Source of the DNA: Prevotellaceae bacterium
GTDB lineage: Bacteria > Bacteroidota > Bacteroidia > Bacteroidales > Bacteroidaceae
NCBI GenBank assembly: GCA_030531085.1
Contig: JAUNOM010000010.1
Span: 1 to 63,789 of the forward strand
Length of the DNA stretch: 63,789 nucleotides
Reading direction: 5' to 3'
The translations under genes were made by a program, and so were the position numbers. Numbering within the stretch: position 1 is the first letter of the stretch; each line of letters opens with the position of its first letter. Shown here piece by piece: positions 18,832 through 27,613 of this stretch. The notes beneath the pieces were generated by a model. It was not told the origin of the DNA, ran no database searches, and worked only from the letters and a program-made list of their open reading frames with translations.

Positions 18832-19527
18832 ATGAGAGTATTGATAGTTGGCTCCACCTCCGGGATAGGTGAGGCATTGGCGGGGCATTATCTGTTTGAG
18901 GGACATGAGGTGATAGGTGTTGGACGGCGTGTCAGTACTGCCTTTGCCGATGTCTCTCGGTATGAGCACATAGTGCTGGATATAACCGTGCGCGGGCATG
19001 TGTCCACGCTGTTGGGTGAAGTGCTGGCCGCCGGCGTCGATGTGGCGTATATATGTGCTGGAGTGGGTGAGTTGAATGCGGAGCTGGATTATGATGTGGA
19101 GCTGCCGACGATAGAGACCAATGTCGTGGCATGGACGCAGGTGGTGGATATGGTGTTCAATGCATTTGTGAACAAAGGAGGTGGGCATCTTGTGATAATC
19201 AGTTCTGTTGGCGGTCTGCGCGGAGAGCCTGCCGCTCCGGCATATAGTGCTTCAAAGGCTTATCAGATGAATTACGCTGAGGCATTACGTAAAAAAGCCT
19301 ATAAGATCGTCAAGCTAATATATGTTACGGACGTGCGTCCCGGCCTTGTGGACACCCGTATGGCAAAAGGGGAGGGGCTGTTCTGGGTCATGCCGCCAAA
19401 GAAAGTGGCGTCGCAGATAGTAGCGGCTGTGGAGCGCAGAAAGGGTGTTGCCGTTGTGACACGACGATGGCGTCTGCTGCATTGCATAATGAAGCACCTG
19501 CCGCAGTGGCTGTATGTGAGGATGTAG
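18832..19527 (+). CDS. Short-chain dehydrogenase/reductase
   Basis: 231 residues with a classical SDR layout: cofactor loop GSTSGIGEA (residues 7-15), the NAG-like block as CAGVG, the catalytic Ser in VIISSVGG and Tyr-x-x-x-Lys in YSASKAY. GRR after the second strand suggests NADP(H). Substrate unknown. It is followed by a long perfect hairpin (19538-19582). Confidence 0.9.
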   Translation: MRVLIVGSTSGIGEALAGHYLFEGHEVIGVGRRVSTAFADVSRYEHIVLDITVRGHVSTLLGEVLAAGVDVAYICAGVGELNAELDYDVELPTIETNVVAWTQVVDMVFNAFVNKGGGHLVIISSVGGLRGEPAAPAYSASKAYQMNYAEALRKKAYKIVKLIYVTDVRPGLVDTRMAKGEGLFWVMPPKKVASQIVAAVERRKGVAVVTRRWRLLHCIMKHLPQWLYVRM

Positions 19528-19537
19528 ACAATATGTC

Positions 19538-19582
19538 AATCCGCCATTACTGTCTGTATCGCACAGACATTAATGGCGGATT
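19538..19582. terminator. Long hairpin after the SDR gene
   Basis: Arms AATCCGCCATTAcTGTCTGT and its complement, about 19 bp with one mismatch and a five-base loop. It lacks a long T run (only TTAG follows). It separates the SDR gene from the tRNA on the opposite strand and probably insulates the two. Confidence 0.6.
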
Positions 19583-19611
19583 AGCGTTCTTTGGACTTGC
19601 TGTCAGATAAC

Positions 19612-19648
19612 AAAAAACGCTTCCTGATATTTATCAGAAAACGTTTTG
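19612..19648 (-). terminator. Terminator of tRNA-Ser
   Basis: On the minus strand AAAACG, TTTTCTGATA, a short loop, TATCAGG and CGTTTTTTG form a stem that runs into T residues directly behind the tRNA. Confidence 0.7.
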
Positions 19649-19733
19649 CGGAGAGAGAGGGATTCGAACCCCCGGTGCCTCTCAGCACGGCGGTTTTCAA
19701 GACCGCTGTAATCGACCACTCTACCATCTCTCC
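19649..19733 (-). tRNA. tRNA-Ser (anticodon UGA)
   Basis: 85 bases on the minus strand. The acceptor stem GGAGAGA pairs with TCTCTCC, the anticodon loop CTTGAAA carries TGA (plus-strand TCA at 19697-19699), the long class II variable arm GTGCTGAGAGGCAC is present, and the T arm holds GGTTCGAATCC. CCA is not encoded. Confidence 0.97.
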
Positions 19734-19767
19734 TTAGTTGATAATAGGTATCTCTTTAAATCGAGTG

Positions 19768-19799
19768 CAAAGGTACAAGTTTTTATTGAAACACACAAA
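19768..19799 (-). promoter_or_regulatory. Promoter of tRNA-Ser
   Basis: On the minus strand TTTG (19799-19796), 20 bases, TACCTTTG (19775-19768). Exact consensus. Confidence 0.8.
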
Positions 19800-19849
19800 T
19801 ATTTTAGCAACTTTTTTGCGAAAATGTTGCTAAATAGGCGAAAATGTAC

Positions 19850-19857
19850 TAATTTTG
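19850..19857 (+). promoter_or_regulatory. -7 box for the HAD gene
   Basis: TAATTTTG, 17 bases before the ATG, with GTTG (19826-19829) 20 bases upstream as a weak -33 element. Confidence 0.5.
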
Positions 19858-19874
19858 TACAAAAATATGGACTT

Positions 19875-20531
19875 ATGAGATATAAGATATTGATGTTAGA
19901 CCTTGACGGAACACTGATGGACAGTGGTGAGGGGATAATGAAATGTGCACAGTATGCGCTTGGAAAGATGGGCGTGGAGGTGGCTGATTGGCGTACTCTC
20001 CGTTTCTTTGTTGGTCCACCGCTGGAGGATTCTTTTAGGGACTATTATGGTTTTAGTGAGCAGAAGGCTCACGAGGCGGTATTGGCATATCGTGAACGTT
20101 ACTTCTCTGTTGGTATATATGAGCAGAAACAGTATGACGGGGCGGAGAAATTCCTGTCGCTTCTAAAAGGGATGGGGTTCACAGTATGTCTTGCTACAAG
20201 TAAAATGATAAAGCAGACTCAATTTGTGATAAGGCATTTTGGATTGGAAGAATATATAGACCATGTGTTTGCACGGGACATGGAAGGGCGTCTGCATACT
20301 AAGGCGGATGTGATAAGGAGTGGACTTGACGTGTTGAAGGTGACGGATAAGAGCGAGGTATTGATGATAGGTGACCGTAAATATGATGTTATAGGGGCGC
20401 GTGAATGTGGTATTGACTCGCTTGGAGTGCTTTATGGTTATGGTGATCAGGAGGAACTGGAGTCTGCTGGCGCTAAATATATATGTGATAGTTTTGACAG
20501 TATTATTGAACAGCTTCATGTATGCGAGTGA
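19875..20531 (+). CDS. HAD-family phosphatase, Gph/PGP-like
   Basis: 218 residues using the ATG at 19875 (MRYKILMLDLDGTL), because the promoter box lies at 19850-19857 and the catalytic block begins right there. Motif I is DLDGTLMDS (nucleophile Asp and acid Asp), motif II is CLATSK, and motifs III and IV are represented by Lys and MIGDRKYDVIGA. The cap is the small helical C1 type. Phosphoglycolate phosphatase or a related nucleotidase are the likely activities. mutS2 follows 37 bases downstream. Confidence 0.9.
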   Translation: MRYKILMLDLDGTLMDSGEGIMKCAQYALGKMGVEVADWRTLRFFVGPPLEDSFRDYYGFSEQKAHEAVLAYRERYFSVGIYEQKQYDGAEKFLSLLKGMGFTVCLATSKMIKQTQFVIRHFGLEEYIDHVFARDMEGRLHTKADVIRSGLDVLKVTDKSEVLMIGDRKYDVIGARECGIDSLGVLYGYGDQEELESAGAKYICDSFDSIIEQLHVCE

Positions 20532-20568
20532 ATAGGGGCTGTGTGTTATTATGTTTATATAAGAAGAG

Positions 20569-23103
20569 ATGATATATCCGGATAATTACGAGAGAAAGAT
20601 AGGCTTTGAGGACGTGCGACGTATGTTGCGTGGTAACTGTCTTTGTACGCTTGGCTGTGACGAGGTGGACAAGATGAGCTTCAAGACCGATTACGATGAG
20701 ATAGTCGCACGCCTTGCGGAGGTGCGTGAGCTGCGCCGTCTGCTTGAGGAGACTGACGATTTCCCTTTGCAGTTTTATTATGATGCGCGGCAGAGTGTTG
20801 CCCGTCTTAGGTTGAAGGGTACGCATCTGGAGGAGCAGGAGCTGTTTGAGCTGATGCTGTCATTACGTACTATTATAGATATAAAGGAGAAGCTGCGTCC
20901 TACTACAGAGGGCGTGGATGGTAGTGCGGAGATAAGGTGGCCTGCATTGTGGACATTGGCTAAGGATGTGCGTACTTTTCGGGAGGAGGTGCGCCGTATT
21001 GTCGGTATATTGGACAAGTATGGACATATCAGGGACTCTGCTTCTTCAGCTCTGTTCCATATTCGTCAGGAGTTGAAACGTACAGAGGGAAGCATATCCC
21101 ATACGTTGAATTCAATCCTAAGGCAGGCACAGCAGGAGGGACTTGTTGATAAGGACGTTACTCCCACAATGCGTGACGGCCGTCTGATGCTGCCTGTGGC
21201 TCCTGCAATGAAACGTAGGATACAGGGTATAGTGCATGATGAGTCCGCTACAGGCAAGACTCTGTTTATAGAACCTGCTGCTGTTGTTGAGGCTAATAAC
21301 AGAGTTAGGGAACTGGAGGCGGAGGAACGGCGTGAGGTAATACGCATATTGTCTGAGGTTAGTGATGAGTTGCGGCCGGAGACGGATGGTATACTACAGT
21401 CGTTAGTGTTCCTTGGCAATATAGACTTTATACAGGCAAAGGTCCGTCTTGCAGAGGAAATGGAGGCGATAGAGCCGGAGGTGAGAAGGGTGCCGCACAT
21501 GGACTGGGTGCGTGCGGTGCATCCCTTGTTGCAGAAGAGTTTGAGAAAGCAGGGGAAGTGCATGAACCCGCTTGACATAACAGTGGAGCGCGGTTTGCTT
21601 ATTATATCCGGTCCTAATGCAGGTGGTAAGTCTGTGTGTCTAAAGACAGTGGGACTGTTGCAATATATGCTACAGTGTGGGCTGAGTGTTCCTGTCAGTG
21701 AGAGAAGCACTATGGGTGTTTTCACTAACATTATGATAGACATTGGAGATGAGCAGAGTATAGAGGATGACTTGTCTACATATTCTTCTCATCTTCGTAA
21801 TATGAAGATGATGATACGTTACTCCAATGATAGCACACTACTTTTGATTGACGAGTTTGGAACAGGTACGGAACCGCAGATAGGAGGCGCCATAGCTGAG
21901 TCTGTATTAAAGCAGTTTTGGGGTCGTAAGGCGTGGGGTGTCATAACCACACACTATCAGAATTTGAAGATGTTTGCGGATAATCATAAAGGAGTGACAA
22001 ATGCCGCGATGCTGTATGACCGTCATGAGATGCGTCCGTTGTTCCAGTTGCAGGTGGGAAGGCCGGGCTCTTCGTTTGCCATTGAGATAGCCCGTAAGAC
22101 AGGATTGCCTGATGAGGTGATAAAGGAGGCGTCGGATATGGTTGGACAGGACTATATCATGAGTGACAAGTATCTGCATGATATTGTCCGGGACAAGCGA
22201 TATTGGGAACAGAAGAGGCAGTCTGTACATCAGCGTGAGAAGGATATAGAGCGGACTATAACACGATATGAGGAGAGTGTGGAGGAGATAGAGAATGAGC
22301 GTAAGGCCATTCTTAGACGCGCGAAGGAACAGGCGGAGGAATTGATAAGAGAGGCGAACCGCCGTATTGAGAATACTATCCGTGAGATACGTGAGGCTGA
22401 AGCGGAGAAGGAGGCGACGAAGAGGTTGAGAGAGGAGATGGCGGACTTTAAGGCGGAAGTGCAGCAGATTGATACAAAAGCGAGTGACGAGCTGATAGAA
22501 AAGGAGATGAAGCAGATATTAGCCCGTCGTGAGCGTAAGGAGAAACGTCGCAAGGACAAGGCCGAGGCCGCTTTAAAGAATGATACTGTGCCTGTAATTG
22601 CCACGGATGTGAAAAGGCATGATGAAAGCCTTAGTGATGTATTTGTTCGTGAGGGCAATTATGTGCGTATAAAAGGAACTAAAAGTGTTGGCCTGATAGA
22701 GAGTGTTCAAGGGAACAGTGCCGTTGTTATTTTAGGTGACATGAAGACAAAGATGCCTTTGAACAGACTTGAGGTCGGTTGTGAACCTGCAAATGAAAAA
22801 TCCTCGCAGAATGTTGCTACACGCATAACACGTGAAGTGATCGATGAACATCGTAGTGGTTTCAAGCAAGAGATAGACGTTAGGGGGATGCGTGGTGATG
22901 AGGCGCTGCTTGCAGTGCAGCGTTTCGTGGATGACGCTATTCTCGTTGGATGTGGTAATGTGCGTATCCTACATGGTAAGGGGAATGGTATTCTGCGCCA
23001 GTTGGTACGTGAATATCTTAGCGGTGTGCCTAATGTTGTGGATTATCGTGATGAGCACGTGCAGTTTGGTGGTGCTGGTATCACTGTTGCGCAATTAGGT
23101 TAG
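20569..23103 (+). CDS. mutS2: MutS2 with C-terminal Smr nuclease domain
   Basis: 844 residues. No mismatch-recognition domain; a MutS-like core and clamp lead to the ATPase with Walker A SGPNAGGKSV (about residue 345) and Walker B LLLIDEFGTG (about 425). Then follows a long charged coiled coil (about 515-660) and a C-terminal Smr domain with DVRGMRGDEA and ILHGKGNGILR. MutS2 binds branched DNA and suppresses recombination in some bacteria, and acts on collided ribosomes in others. Confidence 0.97.
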   Translation: MIYPDNYERKIGFEDVRRMLRGNCLCTLGCDEVDKMSFKTDYDEIVARLAEVRELRRLLEETDDFPLQFYYDARQSVARLRLKGTHLEEQELFELMLSLRTIIDIKEKLRPTTEGVDGSAEIRWPALWTLAKDVRTFREEVRRIVGILDKYGHIRDSASSALFHIRQELKRTEGSISHTLNSILRQAQQEGLVDKDVTPTMRDGRLMLPVAPAMKRRIQGIVHDESATGKTLFIEPAAVVEANNRVRELEAEERREVIRILSEVSDELRPETDGILQSLVFLGNIDFIQAKVRLAEEMEAIEPEVRRVPHMDWVRAVHPLLQKSLRKQGKCMNPLDITVERGLLIISGPNAGGKSVCLKTVGLLQYMLQCGLSVPVSERSTMGVFTNIMIDIGDEQSIEDDLSTYSSHLRNMKMMIRYSNDSTLLLIDEFGTGTEPQIGGAIAESVLKQFWGRKAWGVITTHYQNLKMFADNHKGVTNAAMLYDRHEMRPLFQLQVGRPGSSFAIEIARKTGLPDEVIKEASDMVGQDYIMSDKYLHDIVRDKRYWEQKRQSVHQREKDIERTITRYEESVEEIENERKAILRRAKEQAEELIREANRRIENTIREIREAEAEKEATKRLREEMADFKAEVQQIDTKASDELIEKEMKQILARRERKEKRRKDKAEAALKNDTVPVIATDVKRHDESLSDVFVREGNYVRIKGTKSVGLIESVQGNSAVVILGDMKTKMPLNRLEVGCEPANEKSSQNVATRITREVIDEHRSGFKQEIDVRGMRGDEALLAVQRFVDDAILVGCGNVRILHGKGNGILRQLVREYLSGVPNVVDYRDEHVQFGGAGITVAQLG

Positions 23104-23120
23104 TATTGGTGCTTATACAT

Positions 23121-23160
23121 AAAAAGAGCGCACTGACAATCATGTCGGTGCGCTCTTTTT
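23121..23160. terminator. Bidirectional terminator between mutS2 and ilvC
   Basis: An 18-base arm (23121-23138) starting AAAAAGAGCGCAC pairs with 23143-23160 ending GTGCGCTCTTTTT, with an ATCA loop and one G-T pair. A run on one side and T run on the other serve both convergent genes. Confidence 0.9.
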
Positions 23161-23206
23161 ATGATATATATTGTTGACTTCTACTTATTGTCAACGGTGT
23201 CGCTTA

Positions 23207-24250
23207 TTAGTTGTTCTCTGGACGGAGCTGACGTACTGTCTCTGCTGTACGCCACATTTCAGACTCACGGAGAGCTGCGAGCTCCTTCTCAAGGCCAACA
23301 CGATAGTCAGTCTTAGAGTTTGCATCAATAGAAATCTGCGCCTCGTTACCAGACTTAACTGAAGCGTAGAGCTTCTCTACTACAGGCTTGCAGGCATCGT
23401 GGAAAGGTCCCATCCAGTCAAGTGCGCCGCGCTGTGCTGTTGTAGAGCAGTTAGCGTACATCCAGTCCATACCCTTAGCGGCAAAGAGTGGCATGAGTGA
23501 CTGTGTAAGCTCCTCGACTGTCTCGTTGAAAGCCTCAGATGGTGTGTGACCGTTCTCACGGAGTACCTCGTACTGTGCGAGAAGCAGTCCCTGAATAGCA
23601 CCCATCAGTGAGCCACGCTCACCTGTGAGGTCTGATGTAGCCTCGCGCTGGAATGTTGTTTCAAAGAGATAGCCAGAGCCGATACCTATACCAAGGGCGA
23701 GAGTACGGTCAAGAGCCTTGCCTGTTGCGTCATTGTAAACAGCGTATGAAGAGTTGAGACCACGGCCCTCAAGGAACATTGTGCGGAGAGAAGTGCCGGA
23801 ACCCTTAGGTGCAACCATTATAACGTCAATGTCCTTTGATGGAACACAGCCAGTACGGTCTGACCATGTGATAGCGAAACCGTGAGAGAAGTAGAGAGCC
23901 TTACCTGGAGTAAGGTACTTCTGCAATGTAGGCCATACTGACATTACAGCAGCGTCAGAGAGCAGACACATGATGATTGTACCCTTGTCAGCAGCCTCCT
24001 CTATAGAGAAGAGAGTCTCTCCTGGCACCCAACCATCGTTGATTGCCTTCTCGAAAGTCTTACCCTGGCGCTGGCCAACTATAACATTAAAGCCATTGTC
24101 ACGCAGGTTGCAAGCCTGGCCAGGTCCCTGAACACCATAACCAATCACAGCGATGGTCTCGTCTTTGAGTATTTCACGAGCCTTCTCTAATGGGAATTCT
24201 TCGCGTGTCATTACCTCTTCGATAACGCCACCAAAATTCATTTTTGCCAT
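23207..24250 (-). CDS. ilvC: Ketol-acid reductoisomerase
   Basis: Class I enzyme, 347 residues, second step of isoleucine/valine synthesis: alkyl migration and NADPH reduction of acetolactate or acetohydroxybutyrate. The Rossmann loop is GYGVQGPGQACNLRDNG near residue 38. The metal-binding knotted domain is recognised by ERGSLMGAIQGLL and downstream acidic residues. It has its own promoter (24306-24337), so it can be expressed apart from the ilvD-ilvB-ilvN group upstream. Confidence 0.97.
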   Translation of the reverse strand: MAKMNFGGVIEEVMTREEFPLEKAREILKDETIAVIGYGVQGPGQACNLRDNGFNVIVGQRQGKTFEKAINDGWVPGETLFSIEEAADKGTIIMCLLSDAAVMSVWPTLQKYLTPGKALYFSHGFAITWSDRTGCVPSKDIDVIMVAPKGSGTSLRTMFLEGRGLNSSYAVYNDATGKALDRTLALGIGIGSGYLFETTFQREATSDLTGERGSLMGAIQGLLLAQYEVLRENGHTPSEAFNETVEELTQSLMPLFAAKGMDWMYANCSTTAQRGALDWMGPFHDACKPVVEKLYASVKSGNEAQISIDANSKTDYRVGLEKELAALRESEMWRTAETVRQLRPENN

Positions 24251-24305
24251 TTTGTAAATTTTTATTAAGTTGTTGTGTGTAAATATTAGTCTTTATTTCG
24301 ATTTG

Positions 24306-24337
24306 CAAAGGTAGTAATTATTCTTGAATAATGCAAG
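24306..24337 (-). promoter_or_regulatory. Promoter of ilvC
   Basis: Minus strand CTTG (24337-24334), 20 bases, TACCTTTG (24313-24306). One mismatch in the upstream element. Confidence 0.7.
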
Positions 24338-24378
24338 ATTTTACCTCTTTTTTATGCTTAGAGCTTCTTTATTGGAAA

Positions 24379-25161
24379 TCATTTGTTTGCAGCCACTTCT
24401 CTGAAATGCAGTTTTAGTCTGCATAACTCTATTTCGCCTTTGCTGTCAATGTTTTTGGTAAGGCGGAAGAAATGCTGTGTGTCATCTTGTGATAAATGAT
24501 ATATTCGTATTGTATCTCCCCAATATCCCTCCGCTACGTATGCAATTTCAAGTCTTTGTATCTGGTGTGTTGTCAGATATTCTCTACTAAAGGTATTCAT
24601 TACATGGTCTATGTATTTCATTGAGTTGCAGTGTCCGTTTACGTCTATGTCACTGTAACAAACTCTGAACTCTGTGAATTCTGTCATAGATGGTGTCGTA
24701 ACCCTTGAGACATCTTTCATATTACATACCTTCTCAGGATAGATGTAATCATTTATTCTTCCTTCATTGACAGCGAGAATGTTCTGTGGTTCGCGCGTCA
24801 CGGTGTCAATCATCGCCCAGATGCTCTTGCCATGTCCGTATATTCTGCTTCCATCACTTGAATATATGTCCCAGTTACGCCTTGTGAAGTACTTCATTGC
24901 ATTTTCAACCCATGTCTCAATTATGAAGTCATCATGTTCTTTCGGTATGTCATCAAGTTCTATAGCTAATCGTGAGAGAACCCATGTCTTGTTGATAGTG
25001 TTAAGATATGTCATACCGAAATTACGCTGTGTGGAATGTATGTCCGCAGCGTTCAGCATACTGTTACCTAAATGTCCCAGGCAAAGCTGGTGTTGAAAGT
25101 CACAATGGAAGGCATCAGCTTTACAGAGATATTTTGTTGTTTTCTCAATACTCATATTCAA
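24379..25161 (-). CDS. Acyl-ACP thioesterase
   Basis: A 260-residue double hot-dog thioesterase of the plant FatA/FatB type that frees fatty acids from acyl carrier protein. The second hot-dog carries SDIDVNGHCNSMKYIDHVM, the conserved Asn-x-His region. It stands between ilvN and ilvC, as in Bacteroides. The position suggests a link between branched-chain keto acid supply and the branched-chain fatty acids of this phylum (inference). Confidence 0.9.
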   Translation of the reverse strand: MNMSIEKTTKYLCKADAFHCDFQHQLCLGHLGNSMLNAADIHSTQRNFGMTYLNTINKTWVLSRLAIELDDIPKEHDDFIIETWVENAMKYFTRRNWDIYSSDGSRIYGHGKSIWAMIDTVTREPQNILAVNEGRINDYIYPEKVCNMKDVSRVTTPSMTEFTEFRVCYSDIDVNGHCNSMKYIDHVMNTFSREYLTTHQIQRLEIAYVAEGYWGDTIRIYHLSQDDTQHFFRLTKNIDSKGEIELCRLKLHFREVAANK

Positions 25162-25204
25162 GTTCTTGTTCTTATGCCGATTTACGTTTCTTTAAGAACG
25201 ATGG

Positions 25205-25804
25205 TTATAGCGACTCTCCACGTTCATGCAGGAATCTGCTTACCTCTTCCTGACAGTTTCTTGTCACAGCTATGCGTCCGGAACGGGTAAACTGTAGGAT
25301 ATTGTCAGGGTTCTTGTTTAATTCATGAAACAGATTGAGTATGTGATCAGTTGTGCCTTCACACACTACTATACAGAATGTCTCGTTTACTTCTGTAATG
25401 CGTGCGTTGGCATGACGTATGGCGCGTGACATTTCCGGATTAACCATTATCTGTGGGGTCGCAATCTTGAACAGTGCAACTTCCACAAGGAACAGGTCAC
25501 TGTTAAGGTAATAATGCGCCTTGACAACATCTATCTTCTTCTCTATCTGTTTTACTACCTTTTGTATTGTAGGCTCATCACAGTATGCTGTGATAGTATA
25601 CTTGTGTATTCCCTTTATACTTGACGGAGAGACATTGAGTGATTCTATGTTTATCTGTCTACGAGTGAATACCGCAGTAATTTGATTGAGAATACCTGCT
25701 ATGTTCTCTGTATAAACTTGTAATGTATATAATGGAGAGCCTTTGTGCTCTTCCTGTACGGGTCTGTTATTCTTTGTGCAACAGTTGTTTGTTTCTTGCT
25801 CCAT
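25205..25804 (-). CDS. ilvN: Acetolactate synthase regulatory subunit
   Basis: 199 residues with an N-terminal ACT domain (LYTLQVYTENIAGILNQITAVF, about 24-95) that would bind valine, and a longer C-terminal ACT-like half. An unusual polar extension (about 22 residues with CCTKNN) precedes the first ACT domain. It follows ilvB after 46 bases. Confidence 0.93.
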   Translation of the reverse strand: MEQETNNCCTKNNRPVQEEHKGSPLYTLQVYTENIAGILNQITAVFTRRQINIESLNVSPSSIKGIHKYTITAYCDEPTIQKVVKQIEKKIDVVKAHYYLNSDLFLVEVALFKIATPQIMVNPEMSRAIRHANARITEVNETFCIVVCEGTTDHILNLFHELNKNPDNILQFTRSGRIAVTRNCQEEVSRFLHERGESL

Positions 25805-25850
25805 TCTATCTGTGTTGTATTATCCTTTTTTATACTTATTATGGTAGATG

Positions 25851-27560
25851 TTAGCATTCCACGTTGAGCATCATCTCGTCCACAGCCTTGCCAGGTGCTG
25901 TCATTGGTTCCACATTTGCGTCAGGCTGTATTATAGTCTCAAGCAGGAACGGGCCGTCAACACTTAGCATCTCATTGATTGCGTCAGAAAGTTCTTCTCG
26001 TTTCTCAACACGTCTGAACGGTATATTGTAGGCTTCCGCCACCTTTGCAAAGTCCGGATTGGTCATAGGAGTGAATGATCTTCTGTGTCCAAAGAACATA
26101 TCCTGCCACTGACGCACATTCCCTAAGAAGTTGTTATTCAGGAGAATCATCTTTACAGGAATATTATGCTCCATTATAGTTCCAAACTCCTGTATCATCA
26201 TTTGCAGACCACCATCGCCCATGAAACAGCATACCGTACGGTCAGGAGCTCCGTATGTGGCTCCCATTGCGGCAGGTAGTCCATAGCCCATAGTGCCAAG
26301 ACCGCCTGATGTTGCTATGGAACGACTCTTATGGTACTTAAAGTAACGTGCGGACATCAGCTGGTTCTGGCCTACGTCTGTAACGAGTATAGCCTCGCTG
26401 TTTGTCGCTTTGGCTACACTATGCGCAACCTCGCCCATCAGCAACGGGCCACTCTGTGGCTTTGTCGCAGGTGTTATCACGTTCTCTATCTCTTTTTGGC
26501 GTAGAGGTTGGAATGACTCTTTCCATTCAGTGTGATCGGCCTTGTTTACCAATGCAGTGATAGCAGGCAGTGATACCTTGCAGTCCGCTATTACAGCAAC
26601 GGTGGTTTTCACATTCTTGTCTATCTCAGACGGATCTATGTCCAAGTGAATAATCTTGGCCTGTTTGGCATAGCGCTCCAGATTACCTGTAACACGGTCG
26701 GAAAAGCGCATACCAATAGCTATCAGCACGTCAGCCTCCTGTTCTTTTAGGTTTACAGAATAAGAACCGTGCATTCCCAACATACCCATATTCAGCTTGT
26801 GATTGCTTGGCAATGCGGAAAGTCCCATCAGGGTTCTGCCTGCAGGTATGTCCGCTTTCTCAAGAAATTCCTTCAGCTCTTCCTGTGCGTTACCTAATTC
26901 CACACCCTGACCAATCAGTGCCATAGGCTTCTTCGCGTTGTTTATAAGTTCTGCGGCAGCCTTGACAGCATCCATTGACAGTTCCGGGTTAGGAATGTAA
27001 CTCCTTATGAAATCCACTTTCGCAGGTACATATTCTATAAGCTGTGTCTGTGCGTTCTTGGTGAAATCCAGCACTACAGGTCCCGGTCTGCCGCTCTTTG
27101 CAATGTAAAAAGCCCTGCTTACCGCCCACGCAATGTCTTCTGCACGGCGTATCTGATAGGCCCATTTGGTTATTGGCTGGCTTACAGATACCAAGTCAAC
27201 CTCCTGAAAAGCGTCAGAGCCAAGCACATTAGTGGCTACCTGTCCTGCTATTACAACTATCGGGGTAGAGTCCATCATGGCATCGGCCACACCTGTAAGT
27301 GTGTTTGTCACTCCTGGTCCTGATGTAACCATTGTCACGCCAACCTTTCCGCTTACTCGTGCATAGCCTTCTGCAGCATGTGCCGCAGCCTGCTCATGGC
27401 GTACAAGAATGTGCTTGAACGCCTTCTTCTCGCCCACAGTGTAGTCATACAAGGCATCATAAGTGGGCATTATGCTTCCTCCTGGATATCCGAATATAGT
27501 CTTTACGCCCTCTGCTTTAAGTGAGAGCATCAGTGCTTCCGCACCTGTTATCTTTTCCAT
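25851..27560 (-). CDS. ilvB: Acetolactate synthase catalytic subunit
   Basis: 569 residues, thiamine-diphosphate enzyme condensing two pyruvates, or pyruvate with 2-oxobutyrate. The N-terminal domain has the activating Glu in VRHEQAAAHAAEGYAR; the central FAD-binding region follows; the C-terminal TPP domain has MGDGGLQMMIQE and NNNFLGNVRQWQ. Full length, between ilvD and ilvN in one leftward group. Confidence 0.97.
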   Translation of the reverse strand: MEKITGAEALMLSLKAEGVKTIFGYPGGSIMPTYDALYDYTVGEKKAFKHILVRHEQAAAHAAEGYARVSGKVGVTMVTSGPGVTNTLTGVADAMMDSTPIVVIAGQVATNVLGSDAFQEVDLVSVSQPITKWAYQIRRAEDIAWAVSRAFYIAKSGRPGPVVLDFTKNAQTQLIEYVPAKVDFIRSYIPNPELSMDAVKAAAELINNAKKPMALIGQGVELGNAQEELKEFLEKADIPAGRTLMGLSALPSNHKLNMGMLGMHGSYSVNLKEQEADVLIAIGMRFSDRVTGNLERYAKQAKIIHLDIDPSEIDKNVKTTVAVIADCKVSLPAITALVNKADHTEWKESFQPLRQKEIENVITPATKPQSGPLLMGEVAHSVAKATNSEAILVTDVGQNQLMSARYFKYHKSRSIATSGGLGTMGYGLPAAMGATYGAPDRTVCCFMGDGGLQMMIQEFGTIMEHNIPVKMILLNNNFLGNVRQWQDMFFGHRRSFTPMTNPDFAKVAEAYNIPFRRVEKREELSDAINEMLSVDGPFLLETIIQPDANVEPMTAPGKAVDEMMLNVEC

Positions 27561-27613
27561 GTCTTGAGATATATTCTATGAAATTGTTTTTTATTTATAG
27601 AATTATGTCCTGA